33,164 nt of DNA from an uncultured Clostridia bacterium (lineage in GTDB: Bacteria; Bacillota; Clostridia; Oscillospirales; Oscillospiraceae). Of the stretch, positions 17,849 through 25,005 are shown piece by piece (position 1 is the stretch's first letter; every line of letters begins with the position of its first letter). The stretch is from assembly GCA_946531435.1 (NCBI GenBank), contig CAMNAO010000015.1, positions 1 through 33,164 on the forward strand. Reading direction: 5' to 3'. Under the pieces are notes generated by a model that worked only from the letters and a program-made list of their open reading frames with translations, was not told the DNA's origin and made no database searches. The position numbers and the translations under genes were made by a program.

Positions 17849-19648
17849 ATGAGAATCGATGAGAAGAAATACGCTGAACGCCTCTCCGATCCCCGCTTCG
17901 GGGAGACGGAGCGTCAGCTTCTGGAGAGCTTTCGGAACCGGGAGCCGGAGGAATACACCGTCACCGTGGACGGCGCTCCCCTGAAAATCACCGCCTGGGA
18001 AGGCCTCTTCTATGTGACCCACCCCGTCAAGGTGGATACGGAGCGGACCCTGGGCATGGGAAGATCCAAGGATCCCTTTGGCTGGCACAAGCTGAGCATC
18101 TGGATCCCGGAGACCGCCAAGGAGGGGGCGCCCATCCTGCTCCACGCCGGCAACGGCGGCTGGCACAACACCGCCCTGAAGACCTCGGATCCCACCATGG
18201 CCCCGGATGAGCATCATGGCCCCGGCGGTCCCGGCGGCCCCGGCGGTCCCGGCGGTCCCGGCGGTCCCGGCGGCTCCCGCGGCAATGCCCCCGCTTTCCC
18301 CGGCGGACCGCGGCGGCTGCCCCTCATCATGAAGGGCGGCGAATACTTCAGCACAGACCCCAACGGCAACATCGGGCAGGCCCTCAAGCGGGGCTATGCC
18401 GTGGTGGACTGCGGCGCCAGAGGCCGCCTCATGGTGGATGTGAACGGGAAATACTGCGGCAAGGCCCCCACGGTGCTGGTGGATATCAAGGCTGTCATCC
18501 GCTATCTGCGCCTGATCGATCCCTTGATGCTGCCCTCTGCGGAAAAGATCGTGATCACCGGGACCAGCGGCGGGGGAGCCCTCAGCTCCATCATCGCCGC
18601 CAGCGGCAACGCCAGGGAATTCTACCCCTATCTGCGGGAGATCGGCGCCGCCGGCATCGACGGGGAGGGGAATTCCTTCCTGGGCGACAACATCTTCGGC
18701 ACCATCGCCTACTGTCCCATCATTGACCTGGGCCACGCGGACCTGGCCTATGCCTGGCAGTACCGGGATGTCCGCGTCGATCAGAATGCCCATCATCCCG
18801 GCATGTGGTCGGAGGAGACTCTGGCGGCTTCTCAGGAGATCGCGGCGGGCTTCCCGGCTTATGTGGACTCCCTTGGCCTGAAGGCGGAGGACGGCAGCCC
18901 CCTCACCTGTGAGGATCTGCCGGAAAAGATTCAGGAGCTGATGCTGCGCGGCTTGCGTGAGCGCGCTGCGGATGCCCCCGCTGTCCCGGCCTTTGGTGAG
19001 GAATTTGTGGTTGAGGATCAGCGCTTTGACGGCGTCCAGGTACAGCGCTTTATCAACGATTGGCTGCGTCTCGACCCCGAAACCGGGGATGTCGCCGCAT
19101 TTGACTATGACCGCTTCCTGGCCTTCGTGGCCAAGACCCGGCGGCTGAAGGATGACCCCGCCTTTGATGAGTCCGGCTATCGCCGCATTTCCGGCCCTCC
19201 CAACGCCCTGTGGGATCCGGGGGAGAGCAACCTCTTCGGCGATGAGGAGAAGGAATACAGCCTCTTCACCGAATTCAGCTGGAACCACGCCGACCGGGCG
19301 ATTGAGGGCATGGGGAAAAAGAACACCGGCTTAAGCTGGCAGGAGTTTCTGGAGACCGAAGCCGGAAAACTGGTGGAGAAGCAGATCAAAACGGTGAGCC
19401 CCTTTACCTATCTGGATCATGGGGACTGTGACAGCGCGCCCTATTGGTATGTGCGTCACGGCATGCGGGACCGGGATACCTCCTTCGCTATCGAAACGCT
19501 GCTGTACTACGCCCTCAGGAATGAACCGGCTGTGAAGGATCTGAACTTCCGGTTCACATATCTCTACCCCCATGCCGGCAACTATGACGCGCCGGAGGCC
19601 TTCGCCTGGCTGGCCGGGGTTCTGGAGAAGAACGAGATCGGCTCTTGA
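17849..19648 (+). CDS. Tannase/feruloyl-esterase-like alpha/beta hydrolase
   Basis: 599-residue hydrolase. GTSGGGALSS holds the nucleophile Ser240. The C-terminal WYVRHGMRDRDTSFA and YPHAGNYD supply the Asp (541 or 543) and His575, the same order and wording as bacterial subtype B tannases, which cut galloyl and related phenolic esters. GNGGWHN (101-107) fits the oxyanion loop. An unusual Gly-Gly-Pro run lies at about 124-142. No signal peptide, so it would act inside the cell on imported substrate. AAGGA precedes the ATG. It is the last gene of the importer operon, 31 bases after the DUF3899-like gene. At 599 residues it is longer than typical tannases of about 470. Exact substrate unknown. 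Confidence 0.82.
   Translation: MRIDEKKYAERLSDPRFGETERQLLESFRNREPEEYTVTVDGAPLKITAWEGLFYVTHPVKVDTERTLGMGRSKDPFGWHKLSIWIPETAKEGAPILLHAGNGGWHNTALKTSDPTMAPDEHHGPGGPGGPGGPGGPGGPGGSRGNAPAFPGGPRRLPLIMKGGEYFSTDPNGNIGQALKRGYAVVDCGARGRLMVDVNGKYCGKAPTVLVDIKAVIRYLRLIDPLMLPSAEKIVITGTSGGGALSSIIAASGNAREFYPYLREIGAAGIDGEGNSFLGDNIFGTIAYCPIIDLGHADLAYAWQYRDVRVDQNAHHPGMWSEETLAASQEIAAGFPAYVDSLGLKAEDGSPLTCEDLPEKIQELMLRGLRERAADAPAVPAFGEEFVVEDQRFDGVQVQRFINDWLRLDPETGDVAAFDYDRFLAFVAKTRRLKDDPAFDESGYRRISGPPNALWDPGESNLFGDEEKEYSLFTEFSWNHADRAIEGMGKKNTGLSWQEFLETEAGKLVEKQIKTVSPFTYLDHGDCDSAPYWYVRHGMRDRDTSFAIETLLYYALRNEPAVKDLNFRFTYLYPHAGNYDAPEAFAWLAGVLEKNEIGS
18218..18274 (+). repeat. Tandem 9-bp repeat coding Gly-Gly-Pro
   Basis: About six near-identical 9-base units of the type GGTCCCGGC run inside the tannase-like gene. 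They encode a collagen-like Gly-Gly-Pro stretch. A unit length of nine keeps the frame, so copy number could change without breaking the gene. Confidence 0.85.
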
Positions 19649-19662
19649 AGCCGCTTTCTGTA

Positions 19663-19695
19663 TTGACAGAGGGAGCCTCCGTTTGCTAATATAAT
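19663..19695 (+). promoter_or_regulatory. Promoter of the GntR regulator gene
   Basis: TTGACA (19663-19668) is followed after 18 bases by TAATAT (19687-19692), which overlaps TATAAT (19690-19695). The start codon is about 45 bases further on, so the regulator has its own promoter separate from the importer operon. Confidence 0.7.
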
Positions 19696-19726
19696 CAATA
19701 TGAAAAATTGATGATAGTTCTTATCA
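19694..19726 (+). promoter_or_regulatory. Candidate operator of the GntR regulator
   Basis: Two inverted repeats directly follow the -10 element: ATCAAT (19694-19699) with ATTGAT (19707-19712), and TGATA (19712-19716) with TATCA (19722-19726). The position suits autoregulation. They do not match the classical UTRA-type operator I know, so the role is inferred. Confidence 0.4.
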
Positions 19727-19739
19727 GCAGGAGAAGGCT

Positions 19740-20492
19740 ATGAACAAAGGAAAACTGAACGGGATCCCCAAATATCTGGAGGTCTACCAGAGACTGAAGG
19801 CGGACATCCTCTCCCGCAAATATCCGCTGGGAACCCTGCTCCCTACAGAAAATGAGCTTGTCGAGATGTTCGGCGTCAGCAAGATCACGGTGCGCCACGC
19901 GGTGCAGCTCCTGCGGGAGGAGCACCTGGTCAATGTCCAGCAGGGGCGCGGCGCGGAGGTGATCCTGCCCCAGACGGGCATCGAGCATTCCTCTCACCAC
20001 TATCGGAATGCCACCTCCATCAGCGTGCGCTACCGGGCGGACAGTCTGGGAGAGTTTCGCGTATCCGTCCCCTACGTGGATCGGATCGCTGCGGACCTGA
20101 AGGTCTCCGGGGGCCTGGAGGTCCCGGTGGGGACGGAGGTGATCCGTATTCAGCGGACCCATGCCATCGGGGACCAGGTCATCGGCTATATTGTCCACTA
20201 TGTGCCGAAGGATCTGGCGCCCGAGCTTGTGAGCGGGAAGCTGATGGGAGAGACCTCGCTTTACCAGTATCTGGAGCAGAATCACGGCGTCCGCTTCCTG
20301 GAGGGCAGCGAGTCCATCGACATCGCCTCTGCGGGTTTTGCGGAGTCCAAGGTGCTGGACGTGGAGGTGGGCGCGCCTCTCTTCCTCCTTACGCGCCGGG
20401 CCTGGAGCGAGAACGGCATCATGGAATACTGTGAATCGCTCTTTAAGCCGCATAACTTTGAGATCCAGGTGGCCATGAAGGGCGGCGAGTAA
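19740..20492 (+). CDS. GntR-family transcription regulator with UTRA domain
   Basis: 250 residues. Residues 10-75 form the GntR winged helix (PTENELVEMFGVSKITVRHAVQLL), with the usual wing glycines. Residues from about 95 to 240 match the UTRA effector domain of the HutC subfamily, which binds small molecules such as sugars, histidine-pathway intermediates or fatty acids. GGAGAAGG precedes the ATG. Position between the importer/hydrolase operon and the downstream hydrolases makes it the likely local regulator; its effector is unknown. Confidence 0.9.
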   Translation: MNKGKLNGIPKYLEVYQRLKADILSRKYPLGTLLPTENELVEMFGVSKITVRHAVQLLREEHLVNVQQGRGAEVILPQTGIEHSSHHYRNATSISVRYRADSLGEFRVSVPYVDRIAADLKVSGGLEVPVGTEVIRIQRTHAIGDQVIGYIVHYVPKDLAPELVSGKLMGETSLYQYLEQNHGVRFLEGSESIDIASAGFAESKVLDVEVGAPLFLLTRRAWSENGIMEYCESLFKPHNFEIQVAMKGGE

Positions 20493-20544
20493 AGACGCCC
20501 CGCGGCAAATGCTGCAGTCCCATTGAAATCAGAGCCAATAAAGA

Positions 20545-20585
20545 CAGCTCCCATGGCTGAGATCCCTTCAGCCATGGGAGCTGCT
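20545..20585 (+). terminator. Hairpin terminator after gntR
   Basis: A perfect 16-bp stem (20545-20560 with 20568-20583) with a 7-base loop lies about 50 bases after the gntR stop. The tail GCTTTGGGTTT is only moderately T-rich, so stopping may be partial. Confidence 0.65.
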
Positions 20586-20824
20586 TTGGGTTTAAGCGCA
20601 CGGTTTGCAGGGCGATAATCCAACCACAGATCGGATTCTGCGGCGCCCTTGGTTTCCCTATGCGACCTCTCACCTGATGAGGTGCTTTCTTCCTTCCCTG
20701 ACCCTTGATTCGCCACCCGGAATTCAGGATGGAACTCGTCACCTTCACTCCTCCTTTCCTTCTGAATTCTGTAACGCATCATTGACAAACCTGCCGGATC
20801 GTTATTCTTGAACCGGATATACCC
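20586..20824. other. Gene-free stretch before the MBL gene
   Basis: Apart from the terminator before it and the promoter after it, I see nothing with gene-like support in these roughly 240 bases. Confidence 0.4.
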
Positions 20825-20853
20825 TTGACCGCTGACTGATAATATGGTACAAT
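20825..20853 (+). promoter_or_regulatory. Promoter of the MBL-fold gene
   Basis: TTGACC (20825-20830) and TACAAT (20848-20853) are 17 bases apart. The -10 lies within a dyad, TGGTAC-AATTATA-GTACAA, with five of six arm bases matching, a possible operator. Confidence 0.75.
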
Positions 20854-20884
20854 TATAGTACAAATATGATCAGGAGGGAACGCT

Positions 20885-21823
20885 ATGGCAAGACAGCATC
20901 CAACAACCCTTTTTCCTATGGTGCAATTCAAGAAGGACACCTGGGAGATTGACGAATTTGACTGCATCAGCATGTTCCTGCTCATCGGCAGTGAGCGGGC
21001 CATGCTCATCGACTGCGGCTTTGGCATGGGCGATTTGGAGGGGGCCATCCGCGGGATCACCGATAAACCGCTGGACGTGGTAGTGACCCATCGCTCGGTG
21101 GACCATGTGGCCGGGGCCTGGAAATTCCCTGAAATCTACATCCATCCTTTGGACCGGGCCTCTGTGCTGCCTTATTCCGTGGCTACCCGTGCCAGGGATT
21201 TCGGTATCATCCGTCATCGGCAGCACGACTGTCTTCCCTCGGTTTATTCCCTTCACAACCTCTACGGCTACGAGGTGGAGAAGGATATGCTTCCCCTGGA
21301 TCCGAATAAGCCGCCTGTGATCCACGACCTCTATGACGGGCAGGAATTCGACCTCGGAGGCGGACGCGTGGTCACGGCCTACTATGTCCCGGGTCACTCC
21401 CCCGGGCATATGATGTTCCTGGATCCCTATTCCAGAAGCCTCTTTGTGGGAGATATGCTGAACTACAACCTGGGCGTTGCGGCGGCCCCGGTGGAGTGTA
21501 CGCTGAAAAGCCTCCGGAAAATGGAAGCCCTGGCGGATCAGTACGACGATATTTACAATGGTCATCATGATTTCCGCGCCCTTGGCGCGCCCCTGGAGGA
21601 GGACTGTCTTCCCACTGCCATCTCCCTTGCGGAGGATATTCTGGCGGGGCGGCACACGATGGTGACGGTTCCCAACTTTTTCTTCAATTACGACTGGCCG
21701 CCGGTGCGAATGGCTGTAAAGGATCGGAACTATATCGGCTTCAAATCCTCCATGCTGTGGGAGTCCGACGGGATGGACTCGACCGAGGAGTGGGTGAAGC
21801 GCTTCGAGTTGGAAAAGGCATAG
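20885..21823 (+). CDS. Metallo-beta-lactamase-fold hydrolase with variant metal motif
   Basis: 312-residue protein of the metallo-beta-lactamase fold, typically binuclear zinc or iron hydrolases of lactones, thioesters or phosphodiesters. The first motif reads THRSVDH (68-74): His69, Asp73 and His74 are present but the second His of HxHxDH is Ser71. Later ligands look intact: PGHSPGH (His171), LFVGD (Asp190) and NGHHD (His227 or 228). AGGAGG precedes the ATG and it has its own promoter. No signal peptide. It may act on a product of the neighbouring esterases, for example a lactone or thioester (inference). Confidence 0.85.
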   Translation: MARQHPTTLFPMVQFKKDTWEIDEFDCISMFLLIGSERAMLIDCGFGMGDLEGAIRGITDKPLDVVVTHRSVDHVAGAWKFPEIYIHPLDRASVLPYSVATRARDFGIIRHRQHDCLPSVYSLHNLYGYEVEKDMLPLDPNKPPVIHDLYDGQEFDLGGGRVVTAYYVPGHSPGHMMFLDPYSRSLFVGDMLNYNLGVAAAPVECTLKSLRKMEALADQYDDIYNGHHDFRALGAPLEEDCLPTAISLAEDILAGRHTMVTVPNFFFNYDWPPVRMAVKDRNYIGFKSSMLWESDGMDSTEEWVKRFELEKA

Positions 21824-22187
21824 GCGATCACCAAAAGGACTGTCTCAAAAGGCAGCCCCCAAAAGCAGAAGCAGGGGCTGTGAAAAAAACGACTACCAGA
21901 AAACGGCATGACGTGGAAATGACAAAAAATAGAGATCTCTGGCGAATACGGGCACTTTTTACTCGTTTTCACCGGGGATTTCTATTCATATCAGCCTTTT
22001 CACGCGGAAAGCCGGTTTCGTCGCCCCTACAGGATGGAGGGGACTTTTTCACTGGCCCCATATCATCGGATTTGTGAAGAGCAATCATAAGCAGGCGGAT
22101 CAAGATTCAAACAGACCGCCCGGGAACGGGTCTTGTGGTTCAGAAGTGTTTTTCTGCCGGGCTTTCGCTTTCTTACAAACTGCACAT

Positions 22188-22248
22188 GGAAAAGCCATCC
22201 GGGAGCGCCGCTTTTTGCGGTATTCTCAGGATGGCTTTCCGCGTTTTT
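22188..22248 (+). terminator. Terminator-like hairpin
   Basis: GGAAAAGCCATCC (22188-22200) pairs with GGATGGCTTTCC (22229-22240) with one extra base on the left. Inside is a second stem, CCGC-TTTTT-GCGG, and GCGTTTTTA follows. It could end a plus-strand transcript coming from the MBL gene, 365 bases upstream. Confidence 0.55.
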
Positions 22249-22382
22249 ATCCTCCGGACCCAGATCCGGCTGCCCTTTTCCGCAAGTCCGGCAAAACGAA
22301 AGAGCAGACAGTAGACAAACCCCGGTACAAGGGGAAAGAGTTTATAGAGCAGCGGGGGAGCTCGAGGAGCGCGACGCGTAAA

Positions 22383-22541
22383 GCAAACAGCCCGGTGGGC
22401 TGTTTGCAGCCAAAGCGGGGAGCGAACGCGACCCGGACCAAGGCCCGCCTCGAATTGGATCTCAACTGGCGAAATGCCTGCTAAAGCAGGCTTTCGCGGA
22501 GCGCAGCGACGTTTTTTGTGAGGTGAAGCATCACAAAAAAC
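22383..22541. repeat. Three consecutive hairpins
   Basis: A perfect 11-bp stem with loop GGT (22383-22393/22397-22407). A 7-bp stem flanked by CGAAA/TTTCG pairs (22470-22495). A perfect 11-bp stem of GTTTTTTGTGA type with a 9-base loop (22511-22521/22531-22541). The intervening DNA is purine-rich with GAGCG/AGCGAC phrases typical of dispersed repeats. Confidence 0.75.
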
Positions 22542-22547
22542 ACGGGG

Positions 22548-22609
22548 CTCTCAGCGTGTAGACAAAGTCCATCGGACTTTGTCTACACGCTGAGAGGCAT
22601 TGCCTCTCA
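22548..22609. repeat. Long 23-bp hairpin overlapping an alternative 9-bp hairpin
   Basis: A perfect 23-bp inverted repeat (22548-22570 with 22574-22596) has a loop of only three bases. Its last six bases also form the start of a second perfect stem (22591-22599 with 22601-22609), which is followed by GCATTTTT. The two stems cannot form fully at the same time. Confidence 0.85.
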
Positions 22610-22639
22610 TCAGCATTTTTAGATATTCTGAAACACCGC

Positions 22640-22759
22640 CTCCGTCTTCTTCGCGGAGACAGCGCTTCCCACTTCTTTCGAAGCCAAGACGGAGAGGGTC
22701 AGCGCTTTCATCTGCTGGCGCCCCTTGCTGTAATAAAGAGCAAGGCAGAACGCAGATGA
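22640..22759. repeat. Two further nested hairpins
   Basis: CTCCGTCTT (22640-22648) pairs with AAGACGGAG (22686-22694). TCATCTGC (22708-22715) pairs with GCAGATGA (22752-22759), enclosing CCTTGCT/AGCAAGG (22723-22729/22739-22745). The arms are perfect. Confidence 0.7.
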
Positions 22760-23064
22760 CAACACGGGATCAAAAACGTTCAATTAAATTGATGGTAATA
22801 ATAAATCATGTTGTTTTAATATAATCTATTATTATAGGAGCGCATAGCGCCTGTGATGTTCGGGAGGGGAGGAAAGCAAAAACCTTTCTGCCGCCGACCC
22901 TGTCGGTAGGACGGGGTTGTCACTTTCAAAAACAGGCCAAAAACAGCGAAAAGGCTTTTTCAGCAGCGGATGGAGCGATTTTCCGCGTTGGGGCCTGCCG
23001 TAAAAGAAGGCCCCCTTTGGATTGCCAAAAAGGATATAATGAGAAATTATATTTATAATATTAA

Positions 23065-23093
23065 TTGACATTTATTCATTATGGCAGTACTAT
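23065..23093 (+). promoter_or_regulatory. Promoter of the second hydrolase cluster
   Basis: TTGACA (23065-23070) and TACTAT (23088-23093) are separated by 17 bases, about 118 bases before the hydrolase start. It follows the hairpin region directly. Confidence 0.7.
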
Positions 23094-23210
23094 TTCTATA
23101 GTTGCTGCAAAAGCAGCATCCGAAAGGAAGCCAAAAAAAGAAGTGGGGCTTCAAAAATGAAAGGAAGCCTTCTTTCGCTCCCTATACCCTTACGACGAAA
23201 GGAAACGGAC

Positions 23211-24437
23211 ATGGAAAAGCTGTATGAGTACACCAGCGAGTTTTACCGCCTCCCGGGCCATGTGCCCCTGGCCCTGTATAAGCCCAAGGAAAAGAGCCCC
23301 AATTCCCGGGTGGCCATTCTGGCCATGCACCGGGGGGATTACCTCTCTTTCCCGATCCTGAAGGAGCTGGCCAAGCACGGCTTTGTCGCCGCGGGGGCGA
23401 ATCCCTCCCGCAGGGACGCCGAAGGCTGGCTTCTCAACTACAAAACCGCCGTGGAGTTCATGCGCAGCTATCCCGGCGTGAAAAAGCTGGTGCTTCTGGG
23501 GCACAGCCAGGGCGGCTGCATGATGAGCTGCTATCAGTACATTGCGGAGAACGGCGCCAAACGCTTCCAGCAGCAGGACCGACTGGTCCCCTTCCCGGAG
23601 CTGCCGGAGCTTCCCAAGGGCGACGGCCTCATGCTCCTGGACTCCAACTACGGCATCATGGAGGTCCTGGCCATGGATCCCTCGGTCCGCAACTGGGACA
23701 ACGGCTTTGACCGCATCCCGGAGCTGGACCTCTACAACCCGGAAAACGGCTATGACCCCAAGGGCTCCCACTACACCGACGAGTTCATCGCCCGCTTCCA
23801 GAAGGCCCAGATCGAATTTTACGAGGATGTGCTGAACTACTGCAGGGAGCGGATGGAGGCCATCCGCAAGGGCCGCGGCCGCATGGGCGATGACGAGCCC
23901 CTCTTTATCGCGGGCTCCCGCACGGGCAGCAGCAACAACAAGCTCCTGAGCCAGGACATCCGTCTTCTGGGCCGCACCAAGGAGGCCTGCCCCACCCTCA
24001 TCAGCGACGGCAGCATTGTGGAGAAGGTCTCCTACACCGTCCGCCCTGCCGTGGACGCCAGGAAGCCGGACAAGTATGACGGCGGCGTTGCCACCACGGT
24101 GAAGACCATTCTGGCGGATGAGCGCCGCTTCCATAACTTCGGCTACAACGAGTGCGAGATGTGGGGTGACGACTGGGATTTCAACTATCTCCGGACCTGC
24201 GGCAATGTAAAGGGCATTCATGTGCCCCTGCTCATCACCGGCAACACCGGCAGCCATGAGTTTATCAACGCGGAAATGAACTATGTGAACGCCGTCAGTG
24301 AGGACAAGTCCCTCATCATCGTGGAGGGCGCCACCCACAACTTTGATCCCATCGACCCCAAGTACGGCGACACCCTGGGCAATGCCGGGACCGCCATCGC
24401 GGGTTGGCTTGCCGGAGAAGGACGCTTCCTGGACTGA
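23211..24437 (+). CDS. Alpha/beta hydrolase with large lid, paralogue of 10000-11259
   Basis: 408-residue hydrolase. GHSQGG gives nucleophile Ser99 and EGATHNF gives His376. The long insert shares NWDNG, DLYNPENGY, GRGRMGDDEP and QDIRLLGRT with the hydrolase at 10000-11259, so they are duplicates of one subfamily. The start at 23211 is chosen because AAAGGA lies upstream and the N-terminus then matches the paralogue; an earlier in-frame ATG would add 18 residues that the paralogue lacks. Its stop codon joins in frame to a remnant of a tannase-like gene. No signal peptide. Substrate unknown. Confidence 0.84.
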   Translation: MEKLYEYTSEFYRLPGHVPLALYKPKEKSPNSRVAILAMHRGDYLSFPILKELAKHGFVAAGANPSRRDAEGWLLNYKTAVEFMRSYPGVKKLVLLGHSQGGCMMSCYQYIAENGAKRFQQQDRLVPFPELPELPKGDGLMLLDSNYGIMEVLAMDPSVRNWDNGFDRIPELDLYNPENGYDPKGSHYTDEFIARFQKAQIEFYEDVLNYCRERMEAIRKGRGRMGDDEPLFIAGSRTGSSNNKLLSQDIRLLGRTKEACPTLISDGSIVEKVSYTVRPAVDARKPDKYDGGVATTVKTILADERRFHNFGYNECEMWGDDWDFNYLRTCGNVKGIHVPLLITGNTGSHEFINAEMNYVNAVSEDKSLIIVEGATHNFDPIDPKYGDTLGNAGTAIAGWLAGEGRFLD

Positions 24438-24971
24438 GAAAAGAACGACTTCGCCGAGACCAAGGAGCTGAAGGACGATCCCTCCTTCGACGAGGCGGGC
24501 TACAAGCGGATCACCCAGCCCCCCATGTTCCAGGAGGAGCCGGGGGAGACCAACCTCTTTGGCGATGAGAACATCCGCTATATGTCCTACAGCGAGTATA
24601 GCTGGGAGCATGTGGACGATGCGATTCCCGGCGTCGGCAGAAAAAACACCGGCCTAAGCTGGCAGGAGTTCCTCGCTACCGACACCGGCAAAGCGGTGCT
24701 TGAGCAGGTCCGTCTTGTGAATGTGTTCACCTTCCTGAAGGACGAGACCAGCGTTCCCGCGCTTTACTGGTACGTGCGCTACGGCCTTCGGGACCGGGAC
24801 TCCTCCTTCGCCATTGAAACCATGCTGTACTACGGCATGCTGGGGAAGAAGGGGATCCTGGACCGGAACTTCCGCCTGGCGTATCTCTTCCATCACAGCG
24901 GAGACTATGACGTCATCGAGGCTTACGACTGGCTTCAAGAGAAGCTGAAGGAGGCGGGCGAGCCCGCTTGA
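24438..24971 (+). pseudogene. 3' remnant of a tannase-like hydrolase gene
   Basis: These 177 codons, open from right after the upstream TGA, match the C-terminal third of the tannase-like protein at 17849-19648. Shared phrases include LKDDP(S/A)FDE(A/S)GY, NLFGDE, KNTGLSWQEFL, the Asp-bearing RDRD(S/T)SFAIET and the His-bearing H(S/A)G(D/N)YD. The nucleophile Ser half and any start with a ribosome binding site are missing; the first ATG is internal at 24525. It is therefore a truncated gene whose 5' part was lost at the junction with the hydrolase gene. The coding frame is otherwise unbroken, so the event looks recent, or readthrough of the TGA might still be used. Confidence 0.8.
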
Positions 24972-25005
24972 ATCTATGCGGCCATGAAAGGAGCGGCGTG
25001 ATCAA

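Larger units (their letters stand above)
21824..23064. other. Gene-free hairpin-rich intergenic region
   Basis: About 1.25 kb with no supported protein gene. It starts with GGACTGTCTCAAAA (21839), a sequence I associate with insertion-sequence ends, and a 7-bp stem at 21853-21859/21874-21880. From 22188 on it holds at least eight hairpins in series, listed separately, and another at 22990-23014. An AT-rich block at 22780-22850 contains TATAAT (22820-22825) without a good -35. Short open frames here lack ribosome binding sites. Confidence 0.6.

Noticed and set aside
21839..21880. Complete insertion-sequence remnant beginning with GGACTGTCTCAAAA
   Set aside because: Only one possible end is present. 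No matching inverted end or transposase fragment was found nearby.
22383..22759. CRISPR array
   Set aside because: The hairpins differ in sequence and spacing. There are no regularly spaced identical repeats and no cas genes.
22832..23071. 79-codon minus-strand frame
   Set aside because: No ribosome binding site and no recognisable family. It overlaps the hydrolase promoter region and a hairpin.
24525..24971. Independent 148-residue gene starting at the ATG at 24525
   Set aside because: No ribosome binding site, and homology to the tannase-like C-terminus extends upstream of this ATG to the previous stop codon.
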